Of a DNA stretch of 62,791 nt, positions 17,831 to 26,714 are shown piece after piece (within the stretch, counting starts at the first letter, position 1; the number at the start of each line of letters is the position of its first letter). The notes beneath the pieces are model-generated. The model did not search any database and was not told the origin of the DNA. It saw only the letters and a program-made list of their open reading frames with translations. The stretch spans positions 1 through 62,791 of the forward strand of contig JACQVS010000220.1 in the NCBI GenBank assembly GCA_016209605.1, given 5' to 3'. A program made the translations under genes and the position numbers. Source of the stretch: Planctomycetota bacterium. Its GTDB lineage: Bacteria > Planctomycetota > UBA8108 > JACQVS01.

Positions 17831-18352
17831 GTGGATCCCAAATTCAAGAGCGAAGTTCCCCTTCATGACCGCGAACTGGCCGCACGGTGGAGCTTCCTGG
17901 ACCGGGAGCCCGATGCCTGCAGCGTCGTCACCTGGCGCATGGAGGTGGTTTACTTGAACGCCGCCGCCCGATCCCTGGTGTCGCCGGGGTGGTTCGGCTG
18001 CCGTTGCTGGGAGGTCTTTCCGGTCGGCGATTCGACCTGCGCCGCCCGCTGCCCGGCGGTGAAGGCGGTCAATAAGGGAAATGAGATCGTCTACTGCGAG
18101 GAGACCCTCTATCCCGGCAAGGGAACCTCCGTCACCGTGGGGGTGGCGGTGATCCCGCTCGGGAAGAAGGCCCGACAGGGAGATGCCGTCCTCCTCATCC
18201 GCCCCAAGATCCCCGGCCGCTCGGAGGAAGTTTTCCGGCGCAGCCTCCTGGAGCGGGCCCAGGAACTGCGGGAGCTGTGCGCCGCTGCGCCCAGGAAAAC
18301 CGACCCCTTGAACCTGCCGCCGCCACCTCCCTGCCTGGCGGATTTCTTTTAA
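17831..18352 (+). CDS. PAS-like cysteine-rich protein
   Basis: This 173-residue protein resembles a single PAS domain (DREPDACSVVTWRMEVVYLNAAARSL, then a GVAVIPLG strand). It has an unusual Cys-rich insert between (GCRCWEVFPVGDSTCAARCP), found in some PAS domains that bind a metal or sense redox. No output domain follows, and the C-terminal ~40 residues are helical then proline-rich. Start GTG 17831 is chosen because AAAGGAGTAGCC precedes it; the upstream in-frame ATG at 17681 would add 50 residues of non-protein-like sequence. It converges on the methyltransferase gene with only seven bases between stops. Confidence 0.6.
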   Translation: MDPKFKSEVPLHDRELAARWSFLDREPDACSVVTWRMEVVYLNAAARSLVSPGWFGCRCWEVFPVGDSTCAARCPAVKAVNKGNEIVYCEETLYPGKGTSVTVGVAVIPLGKKARQGDAVLLIRPKIPGRSEEVFRRSLLERAQELRELCAAAPRKTDPLNLPPPPPCLADFF

Positions 18353-18359
18353 AATTTAC

Positions 18360-19049
18360 TCATTTTTTTCCCACGACCACGTACTGCTCGGGTAGATCCT
18401 CCGCCGCCACCTCGGCAACCAGGCCGCCGGCGCGCAGCTCTTCCACCACCTTTGCAGGCGGCACGCGCTCATGGCGGGGCGGGCCTTTCGAGCTTTCCAG
18501 CGTGAAATCGACGATGGTGACCGTGCCGCCGGGGGCCAGGCCGCGGGCGAGCTTGCCGGCGTAAGCGGTGCGATCGGGGATATGGTGCCAGGTGTTGACG
18601 ATGAGGATGCGGTGCGCGCTGGCGGGGGCGATCTGGGGGTCATCCCAGGGGACGAGGAGGGGCTTGACGTTCTTCAACCCTTCGCGCTGGGCGCGCTCTT
18701 CCATGTACCGGACCATGCCGGGCTCGATGTCCAGGGCGAGCACCGTTCCGGAGTCGCCCACGGCGCGGGAGAGAGAGGGGAGAAAGTAGCCGGTGCCGGC
18801 GCCGAGGTCGGCCACCGTCATTCCCCGCGCTAGCTGCATCGAGGAAACCACTTCGCCCGGCTTTTGCCAGGCATCGCGCTCGGGGCTGTCGAACTTCCTG
18901 GCCCATTCCTCGGCTTTTTCAAAGCGCCGCCCCAGCGGGCCGTGCTGGCCGTGGTCTTCGCCGCGGGGGTGCTGGTGCGGCCCCGGCTGCGCGCAGGAAA
19001 CCAGCATCGACAGAAGAGCGCTCAACATCAACGGCCTGAAATACCTCAT
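18360..19049 (-). CDS. Lipoprotein class I SAM-dependent methyltransferase
   Basis: This 229-residue protein starts with a lipoprotein signal peptide (lipobox LVSC, Cys19). A Rossmann methyltransferase domain follows, with motif I VADLGAGTGYFLP, acidic residue ALDIEPG and motif IV-like ILIVNTWHHI. The mature protein begins with a His-rich segment (HQHPRGEDHGQHG) that could bind metal. Exported SAM methyltransferases of this kind are known as a family, but how they would get SAM is unclear. The gene follows the tetraheme cytochrome gene by 30 bases on the same strand, so it probably shares its transcript. Confidence 0.8.
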   Translation of the reverse strand: MRYFRPLMLSALLSMLVSCAQPGPHQHPRGEDHGQHGPLGRRFEKAEEWARKFDSPERDAWQKPGEVVSSMQLARGMTVADLGAGTGYFLPSLSRAVGDSGTVLALDIEPGMVRYMEERAQREGLKNVKPLLVPWDDPQIAPASAHRILIVNTWHHIPDRTAYAGKLARGLAPGGTVTIVDFTLESSKGPPRHERVPPAKVVEELRAGGLVAEVAAEDLPEQYVVVGKK

Positions 19050-19079
19050 GAGCCCTCCGGTTCAGTTCAGAATTTTTGT

Positions 19080-19550
19080 TCAATGGTGGTGGCACTCGAA
19101 GCACTTTTTTTCTTTGCCACCATAAAGTCCTGTACCCTGCGTGTGTCTCCAGCGGCGGTATCCTTGCGAGAGGTCGCCAGCGGATTTGACCTGGGAATGG
19201 CAGCGGCGGCACTTGCTTTCGACGGCTTGAGCCTCTTCTGGGGAGAGATTTTTTTTCATCGCCGGCCCGGCTGGCTTCGCCGTCTGATGGTTCGGTGCCT
19301 GAGAGTGACAGCTCCGGCACTCGAGGCCGCCCCGCCGGTGCGCTCCGATGAAAAGACCGGCATTCAGGCCGCCGTGGCAGGAGAGGCACTCGGCTGCCTC
19401 CGGCTGGTCCGCGGAATCGGGTCGGATCTGCTCGCGAGGGGAGGAAGAGAGGCAGGAGGCGCTGGTGAGGGCCAGGTCCAGGAACAAGATCCTCGCCGCC
19501 ACCTGTTCGATGCTTAGCTTGTGAAGCGGGGTTTCATAACGGAGATTCAT
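19080..19550 (-). CDS. Small tetraheme c-type cytochrome
   Basis: This protein of about 156 residues has four CXXCH heme c sites: CLSCH, CRSCH, CRRCH and CFECH, the last at the extreme C-terminus (ECHHH). Each is followed by spacing typical of small multiheme carriers. A hydrophobic stretch ending near SASC in the N-terminal third may be a signal or lipoprotein anchor. The start is uncertain: 19550 lacks a ribosome site, and a GTG inside the frame would place the hydrophobic stretch nearer the N-terminus. The likely role is periplasmic electron transfer. It is co-directional with the downstream lipoprotein methyltransferase and divergent from the histidine kinase. Confidence 0.8.
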   Translation of the reverse strand: MNLRYETPLHKLSIEQVAARILFLDLALTSASCLSSSPREQIRPDSADQPEAAECLSCHGGLNAGLFIGAHRRGGLECRSCHSQAPNHQTAKPAGPAMKKNLSPEEAQAVESKCRRCHSQVKSAGDLSQGYRRWRHTQGTGLYGGKEKKCFECHHH

Positions 19551-19825
19551 GAGAGTGGAATTATTTTCCAACAATCCCTCGCCTCCTGCAATGACTGAGG
19601 TTTCGACGGGGGCTTGGGCCGCGGGGATTTTTTTCCCGGCGACGTGAAATATTTCCCGCTTTATTATCCTCACTCCCCGAAATGAACCCGATAAACCTCT
19701 CTTTGCTGCCCTTTCAAGGTTCTTCGGCTGGACAGGATTATGGTATGAGTTTTGCCGCAAATTGGAGTTACCGTCTCTGAAACGATCGTTTTTTAGTTTC
19801 CGAGCCTGGGTTATTAAGCTCATTC

Positions 19826-21100
19826 ATGTCGATCCTTCTTTTCGAAGCGCTCAAACAGTACGTCGGCCTGGGGGCCGACGATCGGACTCTCTTGAAGTCC
19901 CTCCACCCTCGCCTCCGCGCCGCCTTTCCCACTATTGTCGGCGATTTTTTTCAGCGCGTGTGCCGGAGCCAGGAGACCCGCAAGCTCCTGAAGAGCGACG
20001 AGCAGGGCCGGCGCCTCCAGGCGGCGATCGGGGAGTGGCTGGAAGAAATTTTTTTGGGGCCTCAGGACGGGGCTTATTTTGAAAAGCGCGAGAGAATCGG
20101 CCGCACCCAATTCCGGATCGGGCTGCTCCCCTGTTACACTTCGGCGGCCATGTCCCAGGTCCGCAGCGCCCTGGAGGCCGCCATCGTGACGGCCACCGCC
20201 GGCGAGCCGCAGCTCTTGTGCCCGGCGCTCTCCGCCCTGGGCAAGGTCCTCGGTCTCGATCACGCCCTGATGACCCACTTTTATTACGAGGAGAGGGCCG
20301 TCGAATGGCAAAACACCGTGCTCGGGGATAATAAAGGCCGCATCACCGGCACCTTGAGCTCCGAAGTCGACCTCACCGATCGGCTGCGCATGGAAAAGAT
20401 CCTGGTGGAGCAGAAGAGCCTGGCACGGCTTGGCGAGATGGCTTCCGTGGTGGCGCACGAGGTGAAGAACTCCCTCGCCGGGATCGGCGGGGCCATGCAG
20501 GTGCTCGCTAGCAGCTTGCCGAAGGAGAATTCCTACTCCTCGGTCATCCACGAGATCCTGGAGCGCATCGATTTTCTCAACGAAACCATCAACGATCTGC
20601 TGCTCTTCGCGCGCCCTCGCAAGGTCCAGCTGGAGACCGTCTCGCTGCGCGCCTTGATTCAAAGCCTGCTGCTCCTTCTGGAAAACGACTCCCTTTTCGA
20701 CAAGATCGGCTTCGACATCTTTGCCGATGACTTGTCCATCCCCGCCGATGGAGAACTCCTGAAAATGGCGTTCCAGAATCTGGTCCTGAACGCCGCCCAG
20801 GCCATGAACGGCGAGGGCCGGATCGCCATCACGATGCATGCCAACGAAGAGCATTGCCGCATCGCCGTGCGCGACACCGGCCCGGGCATCCCCGGGCCCA
20901 TTCGGGAAAAGGTCTTCGAGCCTTTCTTCAGCACCAAGCATCGTGCCACCGGTCTGGGCCTGCCCATTGCCAAGCGCATCGTCGAGGCCCACGGCGGCCA
21001 GATCGCCCTCCACTGCCCCCCGGAGGGAGGGACGGAGGTCCTGATCCAGCTGCCGCGCCAGGCCGTCAAGCCGCAGAATTCGGGAAATCCGCCGCTGTGA
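19826..21100 (+). CDS. Globin-coupled histidine kinase lacking proximal histidine
   Basis: This is a 424-residue soluble sensor kinase. Residues 10-170 match the protoglobin/globin-coupled-sensor fold: LKSLHPRLRAAFPTIVGDFFQRV, YFEKRERIG, then the F-helix. Where family members carry the heme-ligating His (IG-x-x-H-x-R-IGL), this protein has Gln95 (IGRTQFRIGL). The kinase part is complete: phosphoacceptor His211 in VVAHEVKNSLAG, N box QNLVLNAAQAM, G1 RDTGPGIPG, and a GLGLPIAKRIVEAHGG ATP-lid region. No membrane segment is present. No response regulator is adjacent, so it is an orphan. The globin domain may not bind heme in the usual way. Confidence 0.85.
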   Translation: MSILLFEALKQYVGLGADDRTLLKSLHPRLRAAFPTIVGDFFQRVCRSQETRKLLKSDEQGRRLQAAIGEWLEEIFLGPQDGAYFEKRERIGRTQFRIGLLPCYTSAAMSQVRSALEAAIVTATAGEPQLLCPALSALGKVLGLDHALMTHFYYEERAVEWQNTVLGDNKGRITGTLSSEVDLTDRLRMEKILVEQKSLARLGEMASVVAHEVKNSLAGIGGAMQVLASSLPKENSYSSVIHEILERIDFLNETINDLLLFARPRKVQLETVSLRALIQSLLLLLENDSLFDKIGFDIFADDLSIPADGELLKMAFQNLVLNAAQAMNGEGRIAITMHANEEHCRIAVRDTGPGIPGPIREKVFEPFFSTKHRATGLGLPIAKRIVEAHGGQIALHCPPEGGTEVLIQLPRQAVKPQNSGNPPL

Positions 21101-21111
21101 CCAGAATCACG
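21096..21111. promoter_or_regulatory. CRP/FNR-like site upstream of radical SAM gene
   Basis: TGTGACCAGAATCACG matches the TGTGA-N6-TCACA consensus in nine of ten defining bases. It overlaps the end of the kinase gene and lies about 70 bases before the radical SAM start. It shares the GTGA-N6-TCAC core with the site at 16194-16211. Confidence 0.4.
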
Positions 21112-21181
21112 GTAAAAGGCCGGCGCCGAGCCAAAGATGGCTGGGAATCATGTACCTGCTGCCTTTGGAAGGCCTTTCAAG

Positions 21182-22504
21182 ATGACCACACCCTCGCCTT
21201 TCTCGACGCCGCCCGTGGAAACGACGGTGGGAAACTATTTTGTTTCCAATTATCCGCCTTTTTCCACCTGGAACGAAGATCAGATCCCCGGGCTTCAGGA
21301 AGCGCTTTCGAGGCCGCCGCCCCACCCGGATCTCTGCCTTTATGTCCATGTGCCGTTCTGCCAGGAGCGCTGCCGCTACTGTTATTTCCGGGTCTATCCG
21401 CGCCGCCAGCCGCAGACGGTAGATCTTTACATCGATGCCGTCCTCCGAGAGCTGGAAATGTACCGTCCTTTCCCGGCGCTGGAAGGCCGGCGGCTGAAAG
21501 CGGTCTACTTCGGGGGCGGATCGCCCTCTTATCTCACCTCCGGGCAGATCCGCCGCTGCCTGCGCGGATTGCAGGAGCGCCTGCCGTGGACGGAGGTCCA
21601 GGAGTGCACCTTCGAGTGCGAGCCGACCACCGTCACTCTGGAGAAGCTCCAGGCGCTCAAGGATCTGGGAGCCACCCGCGTCTCGCTGGGCTTCCAGAGC
21701 TTGAGCGACCGGGTCCTCGAAGCGAGCGGCCGCCGCGCCCGGGTCGAAGACTGCCTGCGCGCCTACCGGCTGGCCCGGAAGGCCGGCTTTCAAGAAATCA
21801 ACCTCGACCTCCTGGCGGGCCTCCCCGATGAAACCGCCGAGTCCTGGATGGAGACCATCGAGGCCGTGGTCGGACTGGCCCCCGAGTGCGTGACCATCTA
21901 TCAGCTCGAGCTGACTTACAATTCCAGGCTGTTTGCCGGCCTGCGGGCGGGATCGCAGGGGGCGCTGCCCAGCTGGCCGACCAAGCGGCAGTGGGTTGGC
22001 GACGCCTTCCGGAACCTCGAGGAGGCCGGTTACACCATCGGCAGCGGCTACATGGCCATCCGGAATCCCGGGAGCTGGCGCTTCGTATACACCGTGGAGC
22101 ACTTCTGGCACGGCGGCGAACTGCTGGCCCTGGGAGAGTCCTCTTTCGGCCACTTGTATGGGGTCCACTATCAAAATGTCGACCAGTTCGTCGAGTACAT
22201 CGGCCGGGTGAAGAGCGGCCGCCTGCCGGTCCGCCGGGCTCGCCGCCTGAGCGCCGAGGAAAAGCTGCGCCGCGAGGTCGTCCTGCTGCTGAAGACGGGA
22301 ATCCTGCAGATCGACTACTTCCGCTCCAAATTCAACGTCGATATCCGGGAGAAATTCGAGCCGCAGCTCCGGCGGCTCCAGGAGGAAAAAATGCTGGTGG
22401 TCGAAGACGGCACCGTCGCCTTGACACGAGCCGGGCTTTTGAGCGTCGACTGGCTGCTTCCGGGCTTTTACCTCCCCGAGCATCGCGGCATCCGGTACAC
22501 CTGA
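21182..22504 (+). CDS. HemW-like radical SAM enzyme (not the canonical HemW)
   Basis: This 440-residue enzyme has the coproporphyrinogen-oxidase-like radical SAM layout. LYVHVPFCQERCRYCYF holds the [4Fe-4S] cysteines Cys60, Cys64 and Cys67. GGGSPSYL, then RVSLGFQSLSDRVL and INLDLLAGLPDET, are typical CPO/HemW-family blocks. A second, more typical HemW is encoded at 46834-47976, so this paralogue probably has another substrate. The N-terminal extension (NYFVSNYPPFSTW) distinguishes it. Start 21182 is chosen over 21137 because the latter adds non-matching sequence; no strong ribosome site is seen for either. It is followed 14 bases later by a CoA-ligase-like gene, suggesting joint action. Confidence 0.8.
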   Translation: MTTPSPFSTPPVETTVGNYFVSNYPPFSTWNEDQIPGLQEALSRPPPHPDLCLYVHVPFCQERCRYCYFRVYPRRQPQTVDLYIDAVLRELEMYRPFPALEGRRLKAVYFGGGSPSYLTSGQIRRCLRGLQERLPWTEVQECTFECEPTTVTLEKLQALKDLGATRVSLGFQSLSDRVLEASGRRARVEDCLRAYRLARKAGFQEINLDLLAGLPDETAESWMETIEAVVGLAPECVTIYQLELTYNSRLFAGLRAGSQGALPSWPTKRQWVGDAFRNLEEAGYTIGSGYMAIRNPGSWRFVYTVEHFWHGGELLALGESSFGHLYGVHYQNVDQFVEYIGRVKSGRLPVRRARRLSAEEKLRREVVLLLKTGILQIDYFRSKFNVDIREKFEPQLRRLQEEKMLVVEDGTVALTRAGLLSVDWLLPGFYLPEHRGIRYT

Positions 22505-22518
22505 AAGGGCGCCGTTGA

Positions 22519-23520
22519 ATGATGAGAGCTCGAGCCATGCAAGAGTTGAAAGGGGATGTCCGCCTTCGCCGGCTCAACAAGCTGCTCGATGAAGTCTGGC
22601 GGGGCAATGCTTTCTACGCCGGCAAGTGGCGCAAGGCCGGTCTGCATCCCGGAGAACTCGGCTCGATCGATGAGCTGAGCTCTTTTCCCTTCACCGGCCG
22701 CGAGGAGCTGGTGGCCGATCAGAAGGAGATGCCGCCGCTGGGAAACAACTTGACCTATTTCCTGCATCAGTACCATCGGGTGCACCGCTCCTCGGGGACT
22801 TCGGGGCTGCCTTTGTGCTGGCCGGACACGCCGCCAAACTGGGCCTGGCTCCGGGAGTGCAGCAGAACGCTCTACCTGCTGGCCGGCGTCAGCGCCTTTG
22901 ACCGCCTGGTCTTTCTCGTTCCTTTCGGCCCCTCCCTGGGCGCGTGGATCATGTACGAGGGGGCCTGCCTGCTGGGCTGCCTGTGCATCCCCGCGGGCGC
23001 CGTGCCGGCGGATGAGCAGCTCTGGTGGCTGCTCAAGTTCGAGGCCACGGTGCTGGTTGGAAAGCCCGGTCTGATCCTCTCTTTCGGCGACCAGGTGAGG
23101 GGGCTGGGCAAGGAGCCGGCCTCGCTGCGCCTTCAAAAGATCATCGCGGTTGGTGAGCCGGGAGGGAGCCTGCCGGATGCGCGGGGAAGGATGAAAACGC
23201 TCTGGGGCGCCGAAGTTTTCGATCGCTACGGCATGACCGAGGCCGGCTCGATCGCCGGAGAGTGCATCGCCCATCCCGGCGGGATGCATATGCAGGAGAG
23301 CGAGTTCATCGCGGAGGTCATCGATCCGGAGACCGGGGAAGTCCTTCCCGATGGGGAGGAGGGGGAGCTGGTGCTCACCAATCTGGGCCGGCTGGGTAGC
23401 CCGATCGTCCGCTACCGGTCGGGAGATGGAGTTCGCCTGGTGCAAGGCCGCCATTGCGCCTGCGGCCGCGGCGATGCCTTGCTGGTTGGCGGCGTCCGGC
23501 GACTGCGGCCAAAATTTTAG
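22519..23520 (+). CDS. Phenylacetate-CoA-ligase-like adenylating protein, C-truncated
   Basis: This 333-residue protein resembles the PaaK branch of AMP-forming ligases. Features are VHRSSGTSGLPL (phosphate-binding loop), FDRYGMTEAGSIAGEC (A5-type motif) and GSPIVRYRSGDGV (A7-type). PaaK proteins are usually about 430 residues. This one stops right after CACGRGDALLVGGV, losing the C-terminal lid domain and its catalytic lysine. The following bases do not continue the family in any frame, so the end looks deleted rather than frameshifted. Adenylation may be impaired. It probably works with, or once worked with, the radical SAM enzyme upstream. Confidence 0.7.
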   Translation: MMRARAMQELKGDVRLRRLNKLLDEVWRGNAFYAGKWRKAGLHPGELGSIDELSSFPFTGREELVADQKEMPPLGNNLTYFLHQYHRVHRSSGTSGLPLCWPDTPPNWAWLRECSRTLYLLAGVSAFDRLVFLVPFGPSLGAWIMYEGACLLGCLCIPAGAVPADEQLWWLLKFEATVLVGKPGLILSFGDQVRGLGKEPASLRLQKIIAVGEPGGSLPDARGRMKTLWGAEVFDRYGMTEAGSIAGECIAHPGGMHMQESEFIAEVIDPETGEVLPDGEEGELVLTNLGRLGSPIVRYRSGDGVRLVQGRHCACGRGDALLVGGVRRLRPKF

Positions 23521-23589
23521 ACCCTACATCCGAAACATCTTCGCAGCCTGCGGAGAAATTTTGTGACCGTCAAACGTTCTCTAATTCGC

Positions 23590-23631
23590 TCTGCGTCTTA
23601 CCTTTGCGTCCTTTGCGTCTTTGCGGTTCAA
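23590..23631 (+). repeat. TTTGCGTC-type simple repeat
   Basis: The segment contains four degenerate tandem units of CTTTGCGTC (CTCTGCGTC, CCTTTGCGTC, CTTTGCGTC, TTTGCGG). It follows the abrupt end of the ligase-like gene in the 180-base gap before the Uma2 gene. Such short repeats are scattered in many bacterial intergenic regions; function is unknown. Confidence 0.6.
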
Positions 23632-23701
23632 TCCTCTTCATCTTCTTTCTTACTCGGCCTCGACTTCTGGTTACGGCCTTGGCTGCTTTAGGAGGCCGCC
23701 C

Positions 23702-24250
23702 ATGAAGAACGTCCTGCAACCCGTGACCCTCGAAGAGTTCGAGCGCCTTTGCCGCGATGGCAAAAGGCGCGAGCTGGTGCGGGGAGAAGTGAGGGAATTG
23801 ATGCCGACCAAATCCTGGCATGGCTCATCGACTGGAGCCATCCATGTCGCCATTGGAGCTTATGCTAAATCGAAAAAGCTCGGCCGCGTTTTTGCCGCCG
23901 AAACCGGCTTTGTCATCGAACGCGATCCGGACACGCTCCGGGCCCCCGATTGCGCCTTCATTCGATCCGAGCGGCTCCCCAGCCCGCTTCCCAACGAGTT
24001 CTTGACCATCCTGCCGGACCTGGCGGTGGAAACGCTGTCCGGAGATGACCGTCCCAGGGAGATCCGCGAGAAGATCGCCTGGTGGCTTGAAAACGGCGTT
24101 CCGCTGGTGTGGCTGGTCGATCCCGTGAAAAAAACCGTGACCGCGCACCGGACTGGCGCCGATCCCCGCGTGCTCAAGATCGGAGATCATCTCGACGGTG
24201 AAGAGATTCTCCCCGGCTTCCGCCTGCCGGTCGCAGAAATTTTCCAATAA
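23702..24250 (+). CDS. Uma2-family (DUF820) putative nuclease-fold protein
   Basis: This 182-residue protein has the Uma2 pattern: an N-terminal FERLCRDGKRRELVRGEVREL strand-helix, GFVIERDPDTLRAPDCAFI (restriction-like acidic residues), then LAVETLSGDDRPREIREKIAWW and VPLVWLVDPVKKTV. The D...E...K arrangement fits the PD-(D/E)XK fold assigned to the family. Biological role is not established. The family is strongly expanded in planctomycetes and cyanobacteria. It stands alone; ribosome signal is weak (AGGAGGCCGCCC upstream). Confidence 0.85.
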   Translation: MKNVLQPVTLEEFERLCRDGKRRELVRGEVRELMPTKSWHGSSTGAIHVAIGAYAKSKKLGRVFAAETGFVIERDPDTLRAPDCAFIRSERLPSPLPNEFLTILPDLAVETLSGDDRPREIREKIAWWLENGVPLVWLVDPVKKTVTAHRTGADPRVLKIGDHLDGEEILPGFRLPVAEIFQ

Positions 24251-24351
24251 GTCGGCCTGGACGGAATTACCTTGATGGCCATTTCCCCGCCGGAGAAAAT
24301 TCCCTCGTTGCCTCAACCGATTTCAATCCTCTGAAGGGGAGGAGTCCGACA

Positions 24352-26712
24352 ATGGCTAAAATCCGGTTTTTTCCCGCGTCTCTGCTTTTTCACGGCCTCA
24401 TCTTTCTCTCCGCGCCGCTCCGGTCTCAGGAGGCTCAGTCTCAGGAAGCTGGGCCGCGCGATCGGGCGGCGGCGTTGATCCAGCGCGTCGTCGCTCTCGC
24501 CGAGCGCGAACTGCTCCGCCCGGGGGCCTGCCCCTTCGATCTCGAGGAGCGGGCACGGCTCATCGGCTCGAATCCGCCGAAAATCTCGGCGTGGATGCGA
24601 GAAGAAATGCGCTTCGAACCTTATGCCGGCCGCCTCAAGGGCCCGCGGGGGGCCCTGATGACGCGGGCGGGGAACGCCCTCGACCAGGCGCTGCTCCTCT
24701 CCGCCCTGCTCGAGGCCGGCGGACACCGCTCCCGGCTGGTGGAGGGACGGCTGGAGGAGAAGGAGGCGCGGCGCCTCGTCGAGCGCTTCCTGGAGCAGCG
24801 GGCGGCACCGCCGGCGCTCCTCGACTCCGTTCCCGATGCAGCCGATCCGCCGGCCGAGCTTTTCCGCGAAGCGTGCGCGCCGCTGGGCATACCCGCCGAG
24901 GAGATGCGAGCGCTCTTCGCCGCCGACCGGCGATCCGGCGAGACCCTCTGGCAGGAGATGGACGAGGCGGCGGCGCGGGAGTCGCAAGCCTTGTCGAAGG
25001 AGCTGGAGCGGGCGGGGGCGTCCTTGGGGGAGCCGGCCTCGCGGGTCTCTGAGCGTTTGGTCGAGCGGGCCCGCGCGCACTGGTGGGTGCAGGTCGAGGA
25101 GGGGGGCCAGTGGTTGGACCTCGACCCGGTCCTAGAGGCGGTTGGATTGGCCGACCGGCATCCGGCCCTCGAAGACCAGGCGGTCGACAGCCTGCCGGAG
25201 GCGCTCGTCCACCGGCTGGCCGTGCGGGTGGTCTTGCGGCGGCAGGCCGGCGGCCAGGAGGAGGAAGCGACCCTTCTTGAGGAGACCTTGCCGGCCGACG
25301 GCTTCCTCTACGAGACGGCGACCTTGAACCTCCTGCCCGCGGGTGGGAAAGCGCTTTCGGCCGCCGAGCTGCTCGAGCGGAGCGAGGCGGATCGCCTCGC
25401 GCACCTCCTCTCCTTCCAGCGCTTCCAGGTCCTTCTCGACCTCGGCCTGGAGTCCCGCCCCGGCCTGGTCTTCGATCTCCAGGGGAACACCTACCAGGTC
25501 GGCGGCGACGGCCGCATCAAGGCGGCGAAGGAGCTGGCGAAGGGGCTGGGGCGGGGTTTCGGCGGCCTGGCGGGGGAAGAGGAAAAGGAGAAGGGGCCGG
25601 AGTCGGCCCTGCTCGGCATCGAGCTCGAGCTCACCTTAAGCGGCCCCGGCGTCGAGCCGCTCTTGACGCGGCGCCAGGTCGTCCGGCCGCGGCCCGACGC
25701 CGCCGGCATCCGCCTCCTGCCGCCGGCGAGCCTGGACCTCCTCGTCCTGCCGCACGCCCTCCCTCCGGCCTTCGTCGACTTCTTGTCGCTGCGCCATCTG
25801 GCGCGCAGCCAAGACCTCTTGATCGCCTGCTGCCGCGAGGCGGAGGTCCGGGAACCGCTGCGCCAGCGCATCCCCTCGGCCCTCTTCCAGCTCGCGCTCC
25901 ATCGCCAGCGCTTTCAGGCGCGGCTGTTGGCCGCCCGGCCGGAGACTGCCTACTTGCAGGATCGGCCGGCGATTTTCCTGGCCGGCGGTTCGATCCGCCT
26001 CCATGAAGAGGGGGACGCCGCCTGTATTTGCCGGAACTGCGCCTGCCAGACGATCGACCTCGCCGACAATCCTTCCGGAATCCTGCCGCGCTCGGGCGAT
26101 GGGCGGAGCGCCGCCCTGGGCGCCCTCGAGCTGGGCGTTTTCGAAACCGTCGCCGAGTCGCTGGCGCTGCGCGGCGAGGAAGGCTTCGGCGGGATGGATA
26201 GCGCGGCGGCGCGCCTGGCGCGGGCGCGTCTTTTCGGCAAAGGCTTCGAGGCCATCGATCCGGCCCAGCGAGCGCGCGTCCCGGAAGTCACCAAACGGCC
26301 CGACGATGCCGCGTGGATCGCCGCCTGCGAGCCGGCCGACCGCTGGCTGGTCGCGGCGCGAGCGGAGAATGAGCGCGAGGTCCTCGCCTGGTGGAGCGTC
26401 TCCGGGCGGGACGGCCAGACGGTGGGGCGGGTGAGCGGCGGCGGCGGCCAGGCGCTTTCAGAGTACAGCGCCATGGAGACGCGCATCAGCATGCAGCTCT
26501 GCATCCTCAACCAGGTCTGGGGCGGCATGGCCGGCGATAAGAAGGCGGCCAACAAGTTCCTCTTCAAGTGCATTCTCTTCGGCGCCGCCAAGTCGGCCGC
26601 CGGCACGAAGATCAAGGAGGCCGCCGGGCTGGGGCCTTACGTCTTCTGGAAAGTGGCGACGGGGCTCGCCGGCTGGGCCGACGCCGGCGTCTTCGGCGGG
26701 AAAGGAGGATAG
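24352..26712 (+). CDS. Exported transglutaminase-like large protein
   Basis: This 786-residue protein has a signal peptide (MAKIRFFPASLLFHGLIFLSAPLRSQ). Residues 80-270 look like a transglutaminase-like cysteine-protease fold: an N-terminal GNALDQALLLSALLEAGGHRSRLVEG segment and a catalytic-region-like RAHWWVQVEEGGQWLDLDP. The usual catalytic Cys is not obvious. The middle and C-terminal parts (including a CICRNCACQTIDL Cys cluster near residue 560) are unrecognised. It ends three bases before the start of the giant VWA protein, whose ribosome site is AAAGGAGG, so the pair is an operon. Transglutaminase-like plus VWA pairs are known in planctomycetes but their role is unclear. Confidence 0.65.
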   Translation: MAKIRFFPASLLFHGLIFLSAPLRSQEAQSQEAGPRDRAAALIQRVVALAERELLRPGACPFDLEERARLIGSNPPKISAWMREEMRFEPYAGRLKGPRGALMTRAGNALDQALLLSALLEAGGHRSRLVEGRLEEKEARRLVERFLEQRAAPPALLDSVPDAADPPAELFREACAPLGIPAEEMRALFAADRRSGETLWQEMDEAAARESQALSKELERAGASLGEPASRVSERLVERARAHWWVQVEEGGQWLDLDPVLEAVGLADRHPALEDQAVDSLPEALVHRLAVRVVLRRQAGGQEEEATLLEETLPADGFLYETATLNLLPAGGKALSAAELLERSEADRLAHLLSFQRFQVLLDLGLESRPGLVFDLQGNTYQVGGDGRIKAAKELAKGLGRGFGGLAGEEEKEKGPESALLGIELELTLSGPGVEPLLTRRQVVRPRPDAAGIRLLPPASLDLLVLPHALPPAFVDFLSLRHLARSQDLLIACCREAEVREPLRQRIPSALFQLALHRQRFQARLLAARPETAYLQDRPAIFLAGGSIRLHEEGDAACICRNCACQTIDLADNPSGILPRSGDGRSAALGALELGVFETVAESLALRGEEGFGGMDSAAARLARARLFGKGFEAIDPAQRARVPEVTKRPDDAAWIAACEPADRWLVAARAENEREVLAWWSVSGRDGQTVGRVSGGGGQALSEYSAMETRISMQLCILNQVWGGMAGDKKAANKFLFKCILFGAAKSAAGTKIKEAAGLGPYVFWKVATGLAGWADAGVFGGKGG

Positions 26713-26714
26713 CG

